DNA of 14,005 nt, from NCBI GenBank assembly GCA_002451065.1, contig DKBC01000177.1, forward strand, positions 1 through 14,005. Reading direction: 5' to 3'. Both the position numbers and the translations under genes were made by a program. This stretch comes from Betaproteobacteria bacterium UBA6910 (lineage in GTDB: Bacteria > Pseudomonadota > Gammaproteobacteria > Burkholderiales > UBA6910). Positions 12,916 to 14,005 of the stretch are shown piece after piece; positions within the stretch are counted from its first letter, which is position 1, and the number at the start of each line of letters is the position of its first letter. The notes below the pieces were generated by a model that was not told the origin of the DNA, ran no database searches, and saw nothing but the letters and a program-made list of their open reading frames with translations.

Positions 12916-14005
12916 ATGGACGCCGAACGAGTCAACGCCATTTCCGGCACGCTGGACGACCTGACCTCCCGGGTCGCCGAATTGCGGAGGTTTCTTTGAC
13001 TTCGAGGCCAAGGACCAGCGCCTCGCCGAAGTCAGCCGCCTGCTGGAGGACCCCGCCGTTTGGAACGATGCCAAGCGCGCCCAGGACCTGGGCCGGGAAC
13101 GCAAGAATCTGGCGGGGGTCGTCGAAACACTGAGGGAACTGGATCAGGGCCTGCGCGACGGCCGGGAGCTGTTCGCCATGGCCAGGGCCGAGAACGACGA
13201 CGCCACCCTGGAGGGCGTCGCGGCCGACGTGGAAGGCCTGCGAAAGACCGTGGAAGACATGGAGTTCCGGCGCATGTTCTCCAATCCCATGGATCCCAAC
13301 AACTGCTTCGTCGACATCCAGGCGGGCAGCGGCGGCACCGAGGCCCAGGACTGGGCTTCCATGCTGGAGCGCATGTACCTCAAGTACTGCGAACGCAAGG
13401 GCTTCGACGTGGAGGTGCTGGAGGAGTCGCCGGGCGAGGTCGCGGGCATCAAGAGCGCGACCCTCAAGGTCGTGGGAGACCACGCCTTCGGGCGCCTGCG
13501 CACCGAGATCGGCGTTCACCGCCTGGTGCGCAAATCGCCCTTTGATTCCAACGCCCGCCGCCACACCTCCTTCGCCAGCGTCTTCGTCTACCCGGAGGTG
13601 GACGACTCCATCGAGATCGAGATCAACCCCGCGGACCTGCGCATCGACACCTTTCGCGCATCCGGCGCCGGCGGCCAGCATGTGAACCGGACCGACTCCG
13701 CGGTGCGCATCACCCATAATCCCTCCGGGATCGTGGTCCAGTGCCAGAACGACCGCTCCCAGCACCGGAACCGGGCGGAGGCGATGGCCATGCTCAAGTC
13801 CCGGCTGTTCGAGCTGGAGATGCGCAAGCGCAGCGAACAGAAACAGGCCCTGGAGGACTCCAAGACCGACATCGCCTGGGGCCACCAGATCCGCTCCTAC
13901 GTCCTGGACCAGTCCCGCATCAAGGACCTGCGCACAGGGGTGGAGATCGGAAACACCCAGTCGGTGCTGGACGGCGACCTGGACGATTTCATCACCGCCA
14001 GCCTG
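12916..14005 (+). CDS. prfB: Peptide chain release factor 2 (RF2), programmed +1 frameshift, 3' end cut by window
   Basis: RF2 ends translation at UGA and UAA codons. The zero-frame part runs from ATG 12916 for 27 codons ([10 protein letters not shown] to RRFL) and meets an in-frame TGA at 12997-12999. A +1 shift at CTT skips the T at 12997 and continues with GAC at 12998 (D-F-E-A-K-D) to the window end, giving 363 residues. The anticodon-like SPF motif that marks RF2 is at residues 207-209, and the catalytic GGQ is at 252-254 in [16 protein letters not shown]. The last visible residues, [12 protein letters not shown], are the normal RF2 ending, so only a residue or two and the stop should be missing. 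The gene is autoregulated: low RF2 favours the shift. It must be annotated as a joined CDS, not as a broken gene. Confidence 0.96.
12986..13000 (+). promoter_or_regulatory. prfB programmed +1 frameshift site
   Basis: GGAGG (12986-12990) acts as an internal Shine-Dalgarno sequence three bases before the slippery CTT (12994-12996), followed by TGA and C (12997-13000). Spacing is the same as in the E. coli site, and TGA-C is the classic weak stop context. The peptidyl-tRNA slips from CUU to UUU. Confidence 0.95.

Noticed and set aside
12913..13000. prfB as a frameshifted pseudogene
   Set aside because: The shift site has the full RF2 recoding signal in the conserved place, so it is programmed and normal.

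Overview
This GC-rich, tightly packed window looks like chromosome from a betaproteobacterium. The main reasons are the Fnr sequence, which has a four-cysteine sensor and a strongly beta-like C-terminal half, the hemN/fnr neighbourhood, and a prfB gene with the classical +1 programmed frameshift. Taxonomy is inferred from family knowledge only. No transposase, phage gene, CRISPR array, tRNA or rRNA is visible. The gene content is housekeeping plus redox and metal homeostasis.

Layout. (a) 1-370: the C-terminal end of a CusA/CzcA-type heavy-metal RND pump. (b) 478-864: a small DUF302 protein. 960-2327: a cyclopropane-fatty-acid synthase-type methyltransferase whose last ~50 codons run past the usual family end into the convergent gene. 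(c) 2224-5683, minus strand: a three-gene unit in transcription order hemN, a TauE/SafE (DsbD_2-like) membrane protein, and a thioredoxin plus CcdA-like membrane protein. The last gene has an in-frame TAA at 3334-3336, between its signal peptide and its CPHC active site, so it is either a pseudogene or carries a sequence error. (d) 5738-5751: a perfect Fnr box, TTGAT-N4-ATCAA, between hemN and the divergent fnr (5870-6598). It lies exactly at -41.5 of a plausible hemN promoter and overlaps the -35 of a plausible fnr promoter. (e) 6622-9820, minus strand: a LonB-type AAA+ protease overlapped by 8 bases by a degenerate universal-stress-like gene. (f) 9895-12855, plus strand: recJ followed closely by an MgtC/DUF4010 membrane protein. 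(g) 12916-14005: prfB with the RF2 frameshift site, cut by the window end within a few residues of its expected stop.

How it fits together. The centre is an oxygen-responsive module: Fnr senses oxygen loss and probably activates hemN (anaerobic haem synthesis) together with two downstream membrane genes that may handle copper or thiol chemistry for the cell envelope. The same TauE/SafE-hemN-fnr order is known beside cbb3 oxidase (cco) genes in other proteobacteria, but no cco gene is in this window. I did not find a convincing wholly new system. The observations most worth checking are the nonsense codon in the redox gene, that gene's DsbD-like arrangement of cysteines, and the Lon/Usp overlap.
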